NCBI GenBank assembly: GCA_035222895.1
Contig: JAVYIG010001828.1
Coordinates: 124,001-188,000, forward strand
Origin: Strongylocentrotus droebachiensis
Lineage: Eukaryota; Echinodermata; Echinoidea; Camarodonta; Strongylocentrotidae
Direction: 5' to 3'
Length of the DNA: 64,000 nt
Shown one piece after another: positions 24,190 through 36,780 of this stretch (its first letter is position 1; every line of letters begins with the position of its first letter). Below the pieces are notes generated by a model, which saw only the letters and a program-made list of their open reading frames with translations, made no database searches and was not told where the DNA came from. A program made the translations under genes and the position numbers.

Positions 24190-24591
24190 AGGCGCGTTTT
24201 CATCATCTCGAGATTGCCAAATAGCCCGCTATTTCTGATTTGGGAAATAATCCCGAAGTAACAAATCGCGTCTTCACTATCTTGAGATTCAACCTCGAAA
24301 CTTGAAACTCGACCTAGAGAAATTAGCTCGAGATATTTTGTTCATGGTTAGCGCGTATTGTGAATCTTTGGTCTAGTGAAGACGCACAGGACAAATAGCT
24401 GGATATGTTGCCAAATAGTGGGATATTTTGCAAACTATCCCAAAATATCTTGGGATGACAACCCTGACCTAATATCCTTCTAATTGCTACTTTGGTCTGA
24501 TGAAGACGCAAATTAGCTGAATAGTTGTTTGCGATCGGGATAGTTCAAATAGCTGGATATTTGGCAATCTCGAGATAGTGTAGACAGGCCT
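24190..24591. mobile_element. Long-TIR MITE, family C copy 1 (402 bp)
   Basis: The left end (AGGCGCG then TCATCTCGAGATTGCCAAATAG) and the right end (AGCTGGATATTTGGCAATCT then CGAGATAGTGTAGACAGGCCT) are inverted repeats of about 35 bp. Internal motifs such as GAAGACGCA and the CTCGAGAT palindrome recur. Two related copies lie at 25216-25483 and 43454-43865. Confidence 0.78.
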
Positions 24592-25215
24592 TGTGTTTTG
24601 GGAGAGAAAGTATGCAAATGAGGTTTAAGTAGGTCGCAGAAATGGAAGTCTTACCGCAATCAAGACAGCTCATCCTTGGAATTTGATGAACTTGGTGATT
24701 TTATCTAGGCATCGATCAGCTCCATGTCCCTGAATATTCTTGACATTTTAAAGAAAAATAAAAAATATAAGAATTGGGTGAAGGTCGGTCGGTTAATTAT
24801 GTTCTAGGAAGATCTAACATTATAGGCATGTACACCGCAAGCAAAAACCATTAGTTTTCTCATATTTCAGAGTTGCTAGGCAACTACCCATGACGACAAG
24901 CCCGAATCGAAAAAACCCACCCATGGAATGCTTTTTTTTTAACACCGCCTGAAATTTTGCCCTTTGTTTTCTCCAAAAGTAAAATTTCTGTCTAATTAGC
25001 TTTACCAAATTCATATGATTGGGCAAATGTTTTAAGAGGTGCTAAATGGGTTTATTATACAATACCAAAACACATATTTTGGAAGAGGATAGGCTGTCTC
25101 TACAAACTACCGGTAGCTAGTCCCTTGACTTGAAGCTGTATAGGTCCTTTATTTATTTATTTCTTACTTCCATGATCATGTGTTTGTTTTCTTTACTTCC
25201 TAGAGATTATACACT

Positions 25216-25483
25216 AGGCCTGTCCTCATCAGCTCGCGATTGCCAAATAGCCCGCTATTTCTGATTTGGGAAATAATCCCGAAGTTACAAATCGCGTCCT
25301 CATCAGCTCAAGACTTGACCTCGAAACTTGAAACTCGAGCTCGAGAAATTAACTTGAGATATTTTGCTCAGCGTTGGTGCATAGTGCGAGTCTTCGGGTT
25401 GGTGAAGACGCACCGGACAAATAGCGGGTTATTTTGGCGATTAGCAGGATATTTGGCAATCTCGAGCTGATGAAGACAGGCCT
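25216..25483. mobile_element. Long-TIR MITE, family C copy 2 (268 bp)
   Basis: The ends are AGGCCTGTCCTCATCAGCTC and the inverse GAGCTGATGAAGACAGGCCT. TA lies at both junctions (25215-25216 and 25483-25484), compatible with a TA target duplication. The interior matches the left part of the copy 1 kb upstream but is shorter by an internal deletion. Confidence 0.78.
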
Positions 25484-25651
25484 ACTGTCCTATAACTAAA
25501 CAATGATTCTTTAGGGATTTCAACCCGATCGGCTCCATATTCATTTAACCTGCATTCTCGTTGCATTTAACCTGGATCTTCTAACGATCATTCCCCATAT
25601 TGGCTTGGAGCTGATTTACGTATTCGGAAACTCCGAGAAAAAAGACTTCAC

Positions 25652-25680
25652 CTGAGATGACCGCCCGTCTCTTTGCTTTC
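25652..25680 (-). CDS. Candidate small exon, 29 bp (minus strand)
   Basis: The minus-strand acceptor ATTTCATCGTCCTCCTCCCAG is close to ideal and precedes 25680. The donor CATCTCAG|GTGAAG follows 25652. The 29 bp is open in all frames, so coding status cannot be decided from it. Its position just after the 25865-25930 candidate suggests a two-exon fragment of one minus-strand gene with a 184-bp intron, which is inference. Confidence 0.24.
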
Positions 25681-25864
25681 CTGGGAGGAGGACGATGAAA
25701 TCAGATCAAACCACACCGCGGTCTCCATAACCAATCCTCTTGTTTTGGGTCTCTGGTCTAAATAAACTGTTATCCCATTTCTTTCTGGTAAGCGGGAATG
25801 ATGTCACGGCACGATCGCGTGACGCACTGCCCGGTGTGGGTTTCGCTGGTCGGGCTTCGCTCAC

Positions 25865-25930
25865 CTGCAGTATAACCCTGCCGGCTTCGGAATTGGAGGA
25901 TCGGTTGTCGGGTGTCGAGCTCAAGTACGG
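25865..25930 (-). CDS. Candidate internal exon, 22 codons (minus strand)
   Basis: On the minus strand a pyrimidine-rich acceptor (CCCTTTAAGCCTTCTGATTA, then ACGTAG) precedes 25930 and a strong donor, ATACTGCAG|GTGAGC, follows 25865. The block is GC- and CpG-rich. Two frames are open: phase 0 (STPDNRSSNSEAGRVILQ at its end) and one entering with two bases (VLELDTRQPILQFRSRQGYT). It lies 184 bp upstream, in minus-strand order, of the small candidate exon at 25652-25680. The product is not recognised. CpG-rich sequence leaves many frames open by chance, so the frame is unresolved. Confidence 0.33.
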
Positions 25931-27173
25931 CTACGTTAATCAGAAGGCTTAAAGGGACTATTATAAAAGTGGGAGGTGACTGGCAGTATACATAGTGGGT
26001 CTTGCTTTGTTTACCCACTTATAACATGATCGCACAGACTTTCTAGAAACCAACTCGAGGGCAATTTTAATACCCTGTTGTGCTGGCTACAGGAATGTCA
26101 TTTGGAGTATAATAGTTGCAATGTTTGCACATTATATAAAGTGATGCACAACACCAATATAATTACTTAAGTTGATTTTTTGAACGACCCTGCCATTCTC
26201 TTATGATCTACATTTTCTATGGAACTACTCATGAGTGCATACTCGTGGCATAATTTGCAGTATTTTTTGCCAAGACCATTAACCTTTTTGTATCAATCTC
26301 TTCGAGGTCTACATTGCTATACTATCTTTCTCAGAGATTGTTACCAAAAGTATATATTCTGAGAGATTAACCATCATTTTGTCAAAATATTTCAGGGGTT
26401 TATAGGATGGTGTGGGTTTTTTTCTTCTTTTTCCCTGTTTTTCTCCTTTTTTTTATCATCCAAACTCTGGTAAAACATCAGTAAGTATTAAAGGTTTACA
26501 ATATACTGAAATAATAAAAAGGCAATAGTGATAATAAACAATACTGATAATAATGTTTTATCAAATCTCTTTTTTTGTATGCTATCCCAGCCTATCCCCC
26601 TTAATTTCGACTTTTCACACAGTTACATCAAGGAAAGAAAACATCGCTTTTTTTCCAATAAACCTATTAAAGAGCGTGAGTTCAATGAGGTAATCAGTAT
26701 TGATCTGTTGATCATTGCGTACATACCTTTATTAGTATTTCAATTTGCTACGGTCCCAAGTGTCCTTCGATGACGAATGTTTGATGTGGGTGTGAGGTCG
26801 TGAATAATGATGATTTCTTAAGGGACGTAAGAAGGGCTAAATTTACACAGTAGAAAGCCACGCTTTGCTTTCCAGGGTGTGCTAGGAGTTAATTGTTTTC
26901 TCTGCTAATTCTTCTTTTCTCTGCTAATTCTTCTTTGACCTTATAGGTTGTTTTTCCTCATTCCTATTTGCCTTTTTGCACTTTTTCTTTCTCTTTCTCT
27001 TTCTCTGTCACTAACTGTCTGTCTGTCCAGCTATCTGTGTCTCTCTCTTGACTTCTCAGTATTTGTTTATTTATTAACGCACTTTCGCCATCCTATCTAT
27101 ATCTCTCCTCTCTCTTTCTCTCTCTCTCCTGTCCCTATCTCCCTCTCCGCTTTCTCTCTCTCTCTTCTTTCTT

Positions 27174-27223
<50 letters not shown>

Positions 27224-28570
27224 TCTCTCTCTCTTTCTCTCTCCCTCTCCTCCCTCTCCTCTCTCTCCTCTCTTTTTTTCTCTCTATCTCCCCTTTTTTT
27301 ATAGTGATCCATCAAGATTTTTGTGATTTGTCCTTAATCGATTCCTGGACCATGCAGAACCCCTCTGGATTAGAGGTTGATCAACCATAATGAGAAGATT
27401 GCAATTTTTCTGAGTTTTGGAGTTTAATTGATCTTTCAAAAATATGAAAATGAATTACCCTAAATATTAGATCTTGGTGTAGATGATGGTAAACATCATG
27501 AATTATTAGACAAATTCTGGGAATCTTTCTTTCTTATTTTCTTCAAAGTAAGCTTGTTGGTAAGTCCAAAGCTAATTGGCATGGTAGATCATCACCATTA
27601 TACCTCTTTGATAACTACAAATTTCTGAGCTTGTTTCTTTATCCTTAATTTCATCATGTAAAAAGGGTATTGAGTAATATTCTATTGGATTTTTAGCTTT
27701 ATATCATCGCCGATTTATTATGAACCGATAAATCTGTACAGTTATATATATGACATGATTACTTTGTTTATAATAAGGCCAACGATAAACTAGTATTTTT
27801 AATTTTGTATGCATGTACTGTAAACATGAATATGATTCTATTCTTTTGTATCCTTGGATGTTTTGATCGAATTTTTATTCTTTGCATAGGCCTACAAGTA
27901 AAACATTATCTTTAGGTCTATCAATAAATAATGTCATCTCCATATTTAATGTAAAGGGCCATGTGAAAACTTGCTTACTATAAATGCCAGTACTATACTT
28001 TTTAAAATAAGCCACAAATGAAGAAATAAATTTCATTATAGTGTTAGTAATCATTTGCATGCCTACGTGCCTTTCTTGAGAATCCAGTGCTTGTTATTCA
28101 CTGGCTCCAGCTGCTGCTTGAATTTCTCAGAAACGGGGAAAGTTGATTTACAAGGAACCAAAGGACAAGAAATGAATATTTACCTTCAATTAAGTTTCCC
28201 TTCAGAGAACCCCTCCCCCCTCCCTGGTCTGCTTTTCTTCAAGTTTCACTCTTCCCCATCCCATCCCTTTCTCTCTAACCCACCCACACAATTTCGTACA
28301 GACAAATGCATAAAAGCCCTGTCGTAACTCTGATATGACTCCTCTTTGCACTTCACAGGTCCCCGCCATGCGAGAGGAGTGTCCCTGTTTCATTAATCAA
28401 TTGAAACCATTTCATTAAGCTCGCCCGGCTTCATCTAAGTAAACCAGTGTTCATTAACGGTTCACTGTTGAGTCAAATGTATTCTTTCTATTGCATGCCA
28501 TCTTTGGGTCAGAGGGATAGGTAATTAGAAAGCTGTTAGCGTTTTTGGTTATCACTTGAATGTGAGAGGC
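25931..28570. other. No gene seen
   Basis: AT-rich sequence with the large CT tract. No splice-bounded frame was found. Confidence 0.5.
26977..27297 (+). repeat. Large CT microsatellite
   Basis: Pyrimidine-rich tract of about 320 bp with an uninterrupted CT core at 27177-27219. Long open frames on both strands here are translations of the repeat. Confidence 0.93.
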
Positions 28571-29013
28571 ATGTTCATACATTCAAGTACTATTTCATTT
28601 CTCAACCATGTTCATACATTCAAGTACTATTTCATTTCGCAATCATGTTCATACATTCAGGTACTATTTCATTTCTCAGCCATGTTCATACATTCCAGTA
28701 CTATTTCATTTCTCAATCATGTTCATACATTCAGGTACTATTTCATTTCTCAATCATGTTCATACATTCAAGTACTATTTCATTTCTCAGTCATGTTCAT
28801 ACATTCAAGTGCTATTTCATTTCTCAATCATGTTCATACATTCAAGTACTATTTCATTTCTCAATCATGTTCATACATTCAAGTACTATTTCATTTCTCA
28901 GTCATGTTCATACATTCAAGTACTATTTCATTTCTCAGTCATGTTCATACATTCAAGTACTATTTCATTTCTCAGGCGTGATCGCACATTCAAGTACCGT
29001 TATATTTCTCCTT
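28571..29013 (+). repeat. 37-bp minisatellite, 11 near-identical units plus one decayed
   Basis: Units start every 37 bp from 28571 to 28941 with ATGTTCATACATTCAAGTAC followed by TATTTCATTTCTCA and a variable last three bases. A twelfth, mutated unit follows from 28978. Point differences are few, so the array is young or homogenised. The unit has no stop in any forward frame and 37 is not a multiple of three, so all three frames are open and each encodes the same 37-residue cycle. Confidence 0.95.
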
Positions 29014-29321
29014 ATGATGCCGAAATTCAAGCATTTAATTGAGGAAACAGTGCATTCTGATGATAAGAAAAATATACAATTCTATATCTAGGCTGAATTA
29101 ATACTTGAAATAATGTCTAGAGAATAATAAATTATTGACACTGTGCATGGAGAACATGTAGTAGCATAAAGTCAAGAAAGACAAGCATTTTTCTTTATAC
29201 TTTGATGAGTCTGTGTATTTTAAATCTGATCCCGTTATATCTCTCACCATTATTGTTAATTTGTTGCACCTTTGATATCATAATTAATGAATTCTCTCTC
29301 TCTCTCCCTCTCTACCACTAG

Positions 29322-29381
29322 AACAGCCTTCCAGAATCATCCAAAAGAATTGTTCCCTTGCGCATCATCTTATCAAGAAAG
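29322..29381 (+). CDS. Candidate internal exon, 60 bp
   Basis: This is one of the best splice-bounded exons in the window. A CT-repeat pyrimidine tract ends in CTCTCTACCACTAG at 29321, and the donor CAAGAAAG|GTGAGTTT follows 29381. All three frames are open across 60 bp. The frame entering with one base and leaving with two (phase 2 to 2) reads TAFQNHPKELFPCASSYQE and is compatible with the candidate exons at 17795 and 58291. A phase 0 reading (NSLPESSKRIVPLRIILSRK) is also possible. It lies 340 bp downstream of the 37-bp minisatellite. No family is recognised. Confidence 0.45.
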
Positions 29382-30466
29382 GTGAGTTTATGTCTTACGG
29401 ATGATTATTTAGTTCTACTAGTGACCACCTGTCTATAAAGACCACATTCTATTTCTTTCCCTTTAAACACAGTTTTTTGACGCAACGTTATGTTATGAAG
29501 AAAATGTATTTTCTAAAGACTACCTGTCAATAAAGAACACTTTTTGTACACAGATTTCACTGTATCAGGAGATAATTATATACAATTTTATACATGTGCC
29601 AAATATGTTGATGTTATGTGAATGCTTTCCAAGGAAGTTTTGTTTGGATATTTGGAGAAAAGGCCAAGGAATTGACCAAATCTTGCTTGAAATCACCAAC
29701 AGTGCACATCACTGGACACATGTATGGGTACATGGTACTGCACAAAAGGTTTTAATATCAGAATTTGATCCCAAGATAAAACTTTTATTTTTCCCTTTTT
29801 TAACTATGAGAACACAATCCTTTTTCATGGGACATATATTGCCGCTACAATATTCTTCCACTTGTGCAAAAAAAGTATGCAAAGCTCAGAACTTAAAACA
29901 AAAACAACTAAATACTTGAACTGCATTTCTCTTCAAAGAGGAAATGCATTGATTCCTAATGAAATCATGAAGTGTGGACGGTTAACTGCTATCCAAGGTA
30001 AAACATTTGAGATATTGGATGGTGGTTGGTTCGTTCAGGATGGTCGGTGTCCTTCGCATGCTTTGCTCATGAATATTGTATTACCTCATCTGTACATGCT
30101 TATGTGCCAATTCCTATTATGCTAGTTGAATTTCAATGCAGTAACCAGGGTTTTTTAAGTCCATCATGTGCAGACATCAAATGTTGTCATCGCCATTTTG
30201 ATGAGCAATGCAGGAGTACTGATTTTGTACAGATTTGCAAAGGTCTTTTCTTTGGAAACAATTTTCCCTATATACAATTGAAACTGCAGTGTAAATCTTC
30301 ATCTATCTCTGGTAGAGTTTTAATTGTTGTTTTTAATAATTTAACATACCAATGAGATATTACTTCCAATACTTGGGCTTCATACTTTAGTCCCGTGTAC
30401 GCAAATCATCTTGTTATGACGTTAACCTATCCTGAAAATATATGTAATACTGGTGAAAGTTCCTAG
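29382..30466. other. Noncoding, with fragments of the 96-bp hairpin repeat
   Basis: CCACCTGTCTATAAAGACCAC (29423-29443) and CTACCTGTCAATAAAGAACA (29520-29539) resemble the left half of the minisatellite units at 58.5 kb. The open frames at 29.6-30.35 kb have no other support. Confidence 0.45.
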
Positions 30467-30800
30467 AGTAAGAGGAAGGGAGGGAGAAAGAGAGAGAGAG
30501 AGAGAGGAAAGAAAGAGAAAGAGAGAGAGAGAGAGAGAATAGAGGGAGAGAGAGAGAGGGGGAGACAGAGAGAGAGAGGAGAGTGAGAGGGAGACAGAGA
30601 TAGATAGAAAGAGAAAGAGGGGAGGGAGGAAGAGGAGGAGGGGAGAGAGAGAGAGAGAGAGGGAAAGAATGAGGGAGAGCAGACAGAGAGATAAGAAGGA
30701 GAAAGTGCAATCAATAAATTAACATATAATGAGAAGTCAAGAGAGAGACACAGATAGCTAGACAGACAGCAGCAGAGAATGAGAAAGTGCACAAAGCCAA
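30467..30800 (+). repeat. GA microsatellite
   Basis: Purine-only tract of GA, GGA and GAAA units, about 330 bp, with long spurious frames on the minus strand. Confidence 0.92.
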
Positions 30801-30944
30801 AAAGGAAAGAGGAAAAACAATCTAAGGACAACAAAGAATTAGAAAAGAAAACAATGCGTCATTAATACCTGAAATAGGACTTCAGGCCATAGTGGAAGTC
30901 ATAACTGTCAAAGTGCAGGATCACTCTAAAATACCCAGTCAGTA

Positions 30945-31096
30945 CTGGGGCGTTTCACAGAGCCTTTTTTTCAATGACAAATAACAAAAATCAAGTGACA
31001 AATCTGCTGATAACCAATCAGAAGCAAGGATTTCAGTAGCTTATAACACAAATTGTCATTTGTCACTGATGACAAGTTTTGTGAAACGCCCCCCAG
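30945..31096. mobile_element. Foldback element, family D copy 2 (152 bp)
   Basis: The ends are CTGGGGCGTTTCACAGAG and TTTTGTGAAACGCCCCCCAG. The middle contains CTGCTGATAACCAATCAGAA, identical to the copy at 53534. TGACAAAT-type words in the interior are also inverted, so the element folds back along most of its length. Confidence 0.75.
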
Positions 31097-31227
31097 ATCC
31101 TGCAATGTGAACTTCACATCTAACATAGACAGCCATCGCGGTGTTAAAATGGAGTTTGTTGGCAGAAGGTCGTAAGGTTGTTTATGACATTTCAAATGGA
31201 CCAACCTTGGGTAATCTTGGTGCAACA

Positions 31228-31734
31228 TTAAAGGTATTACAAAGTTTTGGTATGGGGTCATGAATTTGGTTTAAATTAACATATTGGAAGCATACGGGTT
31301 CCTACAATATTCAGTGATCGTTGTCGCGGTTGAAATCGAGTCTAAAGTTATGAAATTATAAATAAAACTTTTTATGTTGTATAGCTCCCTCTCAAGGTCA
31401 AGATATTAATTTAGATATGAAACAATGTTTTTTGACTAAAATCGACCGATTAGCTATTCCCGTTTGGAAATTATATATATAACTACATATTCTGAGATTT
31501 TCATGGTCGCAGCTAGCATTGTACGGCCATAGGCGCTATTTGAAATTTATCAAAATTTACCGGGAGCACCGGTAAATTGTTATATTCAATTTTTCTCGAA
31601 AACAGAAGTGTTTTAGGGGCTAATTTTGTTAGTGCTTTTAATACATCCACAGGGGCATCCAAATATATACAAATTGTAAAGATTCATTATCCACCCAATT
31701 TTCAAAAATTCCCAAAACTTTGTATTACCTTTAA
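31228..31734. mobile_element. TTAA-flanked MITE, family A copy 1 (507 bp)
   Basis: The element begins TTAA AGGTATTACAAAGTTT and ends in the near inverse, AAACTTTGTATTACCT TTAA. The terminal inverted repeats are about 20 bp with few mismatches. It has no ORF. A close copy lies at 55202-55711. The TTAA at both ends is what piggyBac-type insertion leaves; whether it is a duplication or part of the repeat cannot be told from two copies. Confidence 0.8.
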
Positions 31735-32228
31735 TCTTTACAATGAAATATGTATAAGATGACGCCAATCGCACTTATCTTTACGCACCTTAATTGTTAC
31801 AGGTTCTTCATTAATTCACAATAAACAGATTCTTGTCATAATAAACAAATGTCTTTTATCAGATGATTTGATATTTACCATAAATTCATAATGAAATTGA
31901 GATTGTTTCTGTAAACAAATGATTCTCTTGGGCAATATGGAATATTCATCATTCATATATATATATATTGTCTGTGAGAAACTCATCTTGACGTAGGTAC
32001 ATGTAATAACAGATGCTATTGTTTTCATACTTTCGTCAGCATTTTAATGCTTTAACGACAGTGTTTGCATGTCCTGTTTTGCCCTCCAGTTCTTTGCTGG
32101 GTTATGGGGCTGTTGGGTGTAACCTGTTTGATGTAATTCAAGGATCATTTCTAGAGGCTATTTCACTCTGATAATTTTTTGTTTCTGAAGGGTATTTCTC
32201 GAATATTCTTTGAAAGATGACTAGAATG

Positions 32229-32445
32229 AAAGTCTTTAAACTGATGTTTGTTGTTTGGATAGTATATCTTTCTGAAACGTGAAAACAGGATCTCTTTACA
32301 ATCCCTGGAAGTTGTTTATTTCATCTCTACTTTGTTGTTGAAAATCTTTAAACTTATGTTTGTTGTTTTGATAGTTATCTCTGTGAAAACACAAAAACAA
32401 GATCACTTTACAATTCCTGGAAGTTGTTTATTTCATCTCTATTTT
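32229..32445 (+). repeat. Tandem duplication, period 112 bp
   Basis: TCTTTAAACTGATGTTTGTTG recurs as TCTTTAAACTTATGTTTGTTG; CTGGAAGTTGTTTATTTCAT is identical in both. Confidence 0.8.
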
Positions 32446-33556
32446 TTCTTCTTCCCGGATTGGTTTCTTACGTAGTGGTTTTAGATGACAACTTTTTCAG
32501 TAGCATGTTTATTACTGAACATCTGTGGCACTGGTTCTAAATTTTTTCTTTCACGTGAAATAATTTCATCAGATATTGCAAATTCTTTTTGATTCAATGT
32601 GGATAGAATTCTATTAGAAACCAATTGCATGAAATAGTTTGCAATTGGAGGAGGATGCTGATGATATTGTTTCAGTTTGCTTTGTTCATAGATTTGCAAC
32701 AAAGTGTACCGTAGTAAAATGTTTATAAGCAAATTTAAGTTTTTGTCCATGGTCATCACGGTAGCAGAGTCAAATTATTATTTAAGCGATGGATATGGGC
32801 ACTATAGAATATACAAATATTGTTATCATCATCATCATCATTATTATGATCATCATTTATTTACATTTTTTTAATGATTCCACAAATCCATGCAAAGCAG
32901 TCCAATAGTTCATGATAGACTGAATTTGAAGAGGGTGACTGTCTTAACGAACAGAAAATACATTTGAATATTCCTTGCGAGAATCGATCCGCTCACATCA
33001 GTTCAACTAAACCTGTCCAATCGGACATGGAGACATTTGAGACTAATGTGAATGTGTCCTGAAGGTTAAAGATGTAGGGCCGCTTGCGAAAGAGCAGTGA
33101 GCTAGCTAGGGCTGTCTCGAGGGTCTATGTACACACTAATTAACCAGGGCATACATGGTGATTAACGCCGGAGTGAAATTTACATTTCATCATCACCACC
33201 ACCATCATCATCTGGGCCATCAGGTTGTTGGAGGATAGTGGTCCTCGAGGGGGTATGTTAGCTGACTAAAAGCCTTTATGCCCCGGCCTGTATGTCAATG
33301 GATGTTTCTCCGAGGCTGGATGGAGCATTTCAGCGTATTTTTTATTGCAACAGTTTTCACCTGGAAGGTATATGTTGTTGAAGCCGAATTCTGAGTTGCT
33401 ATTTTGTTTCTTCCATCGAGAGTGGGGTCTCGCAGAGGAAGTCATTGACAGGAGGAGATGATGTAGGGTGGCAGAAGAGAAGGTGGTATGTTCACCCTTT
33501 CATTTATCTTTTGTCCTTGGAGCTTGTACCTCCTTGTAATAGAGCAGTTGGAATCT

Positions 33557-33693
33557 AGATGATGATAGTAAAGATGATGATGGTGATGGTAATGAGGGTG
33601 ATGATGTCGGTTTATGAGCTTGATGATGATAGTGGTGATGATTTGGTTTATGATCATGATGATGATAGTGGTGATGGTGATGATGATGATGAT
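33557..33693 (+). repeat. GATGAT-rich trinucleotide repeat
   Basis: Imperfect GAT/GGT units; the internal words GATGATGATAGTGGTGATG repeat about 45 bp apart. Confidence 0.88.
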
Positions 33694-35589
33694 TTTACTG
33701 GCAATTATGCAGGTATACACGATGTCTGTACAACCTACAGTGTTAAGATTCCTTCTTGATACTTAAAACACAATCGCGAAGACTTTCAAAAAATCAACTC
33801 AGGGGAAATTTCAGTACCCTATATAATTCATGTTTTGATAATAGTTATGTCATTGTGATGTTTGCGCATTTCAAAAGTTGATCAATACACAAGACCATTG
33901 AAATTGCCTGACATTGTTTTTTAAGTGTTTGGGATTGTGTTACAAGCTCTTTTTGAGTGGAAGGTGCAATGAAGGATTAGAAAAAAATAAAGAAGAAAAA
34001 AAGGTTTTATTTCAACAGCCATTTTTCTTAACAGCTGCAGAAAAAGGAGTAGATGGTTACCAATGGCAACCGACGTTAAGCCTTAGTACTTAATTCATAT
34101 GTTGATAATATGACATATAAGCAAGCTAGCTCAACAATATTAATAGCTCCATGCATGCATGTCTCCTTGTAACTGGGGCAAAGTATAACTACTCTATGAA
34201 TAAATCCACCTGATTTTCAACCTGATTTCACCTGTACAAGTTCTGTACATATATTGCTTCCAGATAATGCATACAAGAGTTATGTTATGGGTTGAATAAT
34301 GCATGAATGGATTCCGATGGATTTACGATGCTAAGCAGAAATGATTGCAAGATTTTGTTCAGATCAAAGTAAGGCATGTGAGATGATTTGCAGACAGACA
34401 GAGAGTCTGTGCTGAATGTCTCTGTTATTTAATTTTCTTGTCATGCAGAAAAAGGAGAAGGTATTTTAAAAAAATTGACTATTTTATATAATTTTTCCAG
34501 ATTTTTAACAATGTATTTTATGTGTATAATTATATCGAAGATTGTAGTGAGATCAATTATATATATTGCCATGTATTTTGAATTTTAATGTTCATTTTCA
34601 TCTTGTATATATATACTTGTACAATTCAGCTTACTGCCGCAAACCATGTTGTTTAGTAAACCATATTTGGAAATTCTGTCAATTTCCCCAACTGATAACA
34701 AAACTGCATTGATTTTTCATATCCTTACCTACATTTGAAATGTGGAGTTTGTACTTTTTTAAATATTAGAAATATTATTGTGTGGTTGTGTGCATGAATT
34801 TGACAATGGTTTATAACAAATTAAGGACTATGTACATGAACACGCAATTCACCAGGGCAGACCTGTGATTAGGTGTTTTTGCAAACTGATTATCTCATTG
34901 ATGTAAATTTAATTCTGTTATGAGTAGATCAGCCTTATGTAGACAAACCACTGTCGTCAATGCTTTAAATTCATGTTCACGCTTGGCTTTCATCACGTCT
35001 GAATATATTCATTTGCATTAGAATAATTAAAGTGTTATCTTATAAATTGATTATGTTAACAAACAAAATTTGGTTGGTTCATTGGTCATGAAAATTGCCA
35101 TATTATAGTGCCCTTGCTTGGTGTAAGATTACGCTAGAACACTCAAAATCTAATTAAAAGGTGCATATCAATCGATCTATAGAATTGTTTAATGTACATG
35201 TAATTTTGTATTGAATGGTGACTTTTAGTGCAAAAGTCAATATACAGCCACACTGACTTTGTGATGCATTTAAAAAAATTTAAACAGGTGAACAACTTTT
35301 TTTTTTAATGTAAAAAAAAGAAAAACCCTTAAGACCTAGATTTGTTGAACCAAGAGTGATATGAAGTTTACATAGCAGTTTTTAGAATTCGGATTGAAGG
35401 CGTTTCTTCTTTTAAATCTCTTCATTTCTGGACCTTTTCAAAAGTATCAAGAGCACCTGTCGTTTGTGTTATACAAGCAGGGAGGAGGAAATGAGTTTTT
35501 GTCTGGTTGTGCTTAGGAATCGTGTCTGTCTGACTACCGTTGGAATCCTGCTCAGCTCAAATGTGGGGATTAAAATCACATAGTATAAA

Positions 35590-35890
35590 TATATATAGAG
35601 AGAGGCAGAGGGAAAGAGAGAGAGGGAGAGAGAAAGAGAGAGAGAGAGAGATTAAGGGGGAGACAGACAGACAAAATCATTCAAATTTTATTAAGACTTG
35701 GAGGTTGAGCATTATCATGAGTGAGTGACAAAAAGAGTGAGAGAGAGAGAGATTAAGGGGGACAGATAGACAAAATTATTTAAATTATATATTAAAGACT
35801 TGGAGGTTAAGCGTTATTGTGAGTGAGTGAGTGAGAGAGAGAGGGAGGGAAAGAAAGAGAGGGAGAGAGAGAGAGAGAGAGAGAGCTGGG
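35590..35890 (+). repeat. GA microsatellite containing a 101-bp tandem duplication
   Basis: ATTAAGGGGGA, ACAAAAT and AGACTTGGAGGTT recur at a spacing of 101 bp (35651 and 35752), flanked on all sides by GAGA tracts. Confidence 0.82.
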
Positions 35891-36744
35891 ATGGGGGAAG
35901 ACAGACAGAGACAGAAATCAGTCAGATGATGTGATGACAGATACATAAATATATGTGTAAAACTAATGTTGAAGATCTTTGAGTGAAACAGAGCACGGAT
36001 GAAAAGGAAAAGGAAAACAGAAGGAGCTATACATTATATAAAGGATAGATGCTCAAATTATTTAATTATAGTGCTCTTCTTATATAGAACTACAGGAAAA
36101 TAATGACAACATTCCATCTTCTCCCATGTTTATGTCTTGAAAATCCATTCCTGGAAAATGTCCTTGTTCCATGTGCAACATTCGTAATGTTTTCTAATTT
36201 AGATTGATAGCTATGGAAACCATGTTGTCATAAAATGTAATCATTCATTTACATGCATACCTGTAATTTGATTATTAATTTTTGAATATGTTAACAGCAT
36301 TGTTAAATGGGTTTTTGTAATTTCAATAATGATTTTTGTTTAAAGAATGCATGATAGAAGATGACAAAGTTTGTTATTTTTTACCAGCTTGAAGCTGATG
36401 GATTTTGTCAAACTTTCTTCTCTGCACTGCTGGCTGTGAAATGATTTAAGAAAAAATGGAGGAAAGAAAGGACCATGTTAAATTCGTTAGATACGACTGT
36501 GAAAGGCATTCCATTGGTTGTTGTCATGACGATGAAGCAGGCAATCTAATCAGTGTTTTTATATAGGATCATTTCATGTTTGAAAAGACATGGATGGTTT
36601 TTATTCCCCCCGTCTCTCTCTCCATCTTTCGTTCTTCGCTTCTTACGGTGTGTTGACTTGCCTTTTGGTCTGGTAGCTGTTTGCAGGTAATTGGATGAAG
36701 CGCTGGAATTGCAGCCAGTGCACTTTGTATTGAAGGTAGAACTG

Positions 36745-36780
36745 AGGATGATGATGGTGATGATGATGATGATGATGATG
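36745..36780 (+). repeat. GAT microsatellite
   Basis: Near-perfect GAT repeat, followed by GAA/GGA units to about 36845. Confidence 0.9.

Noticed and set aside
28571..29013. Regular direct repeats that could suggest a CRISPR array
   Set aside because: Units are contiguous 37-mers without spacers, and the DNA is eukaryotic; it is a minisatellite.
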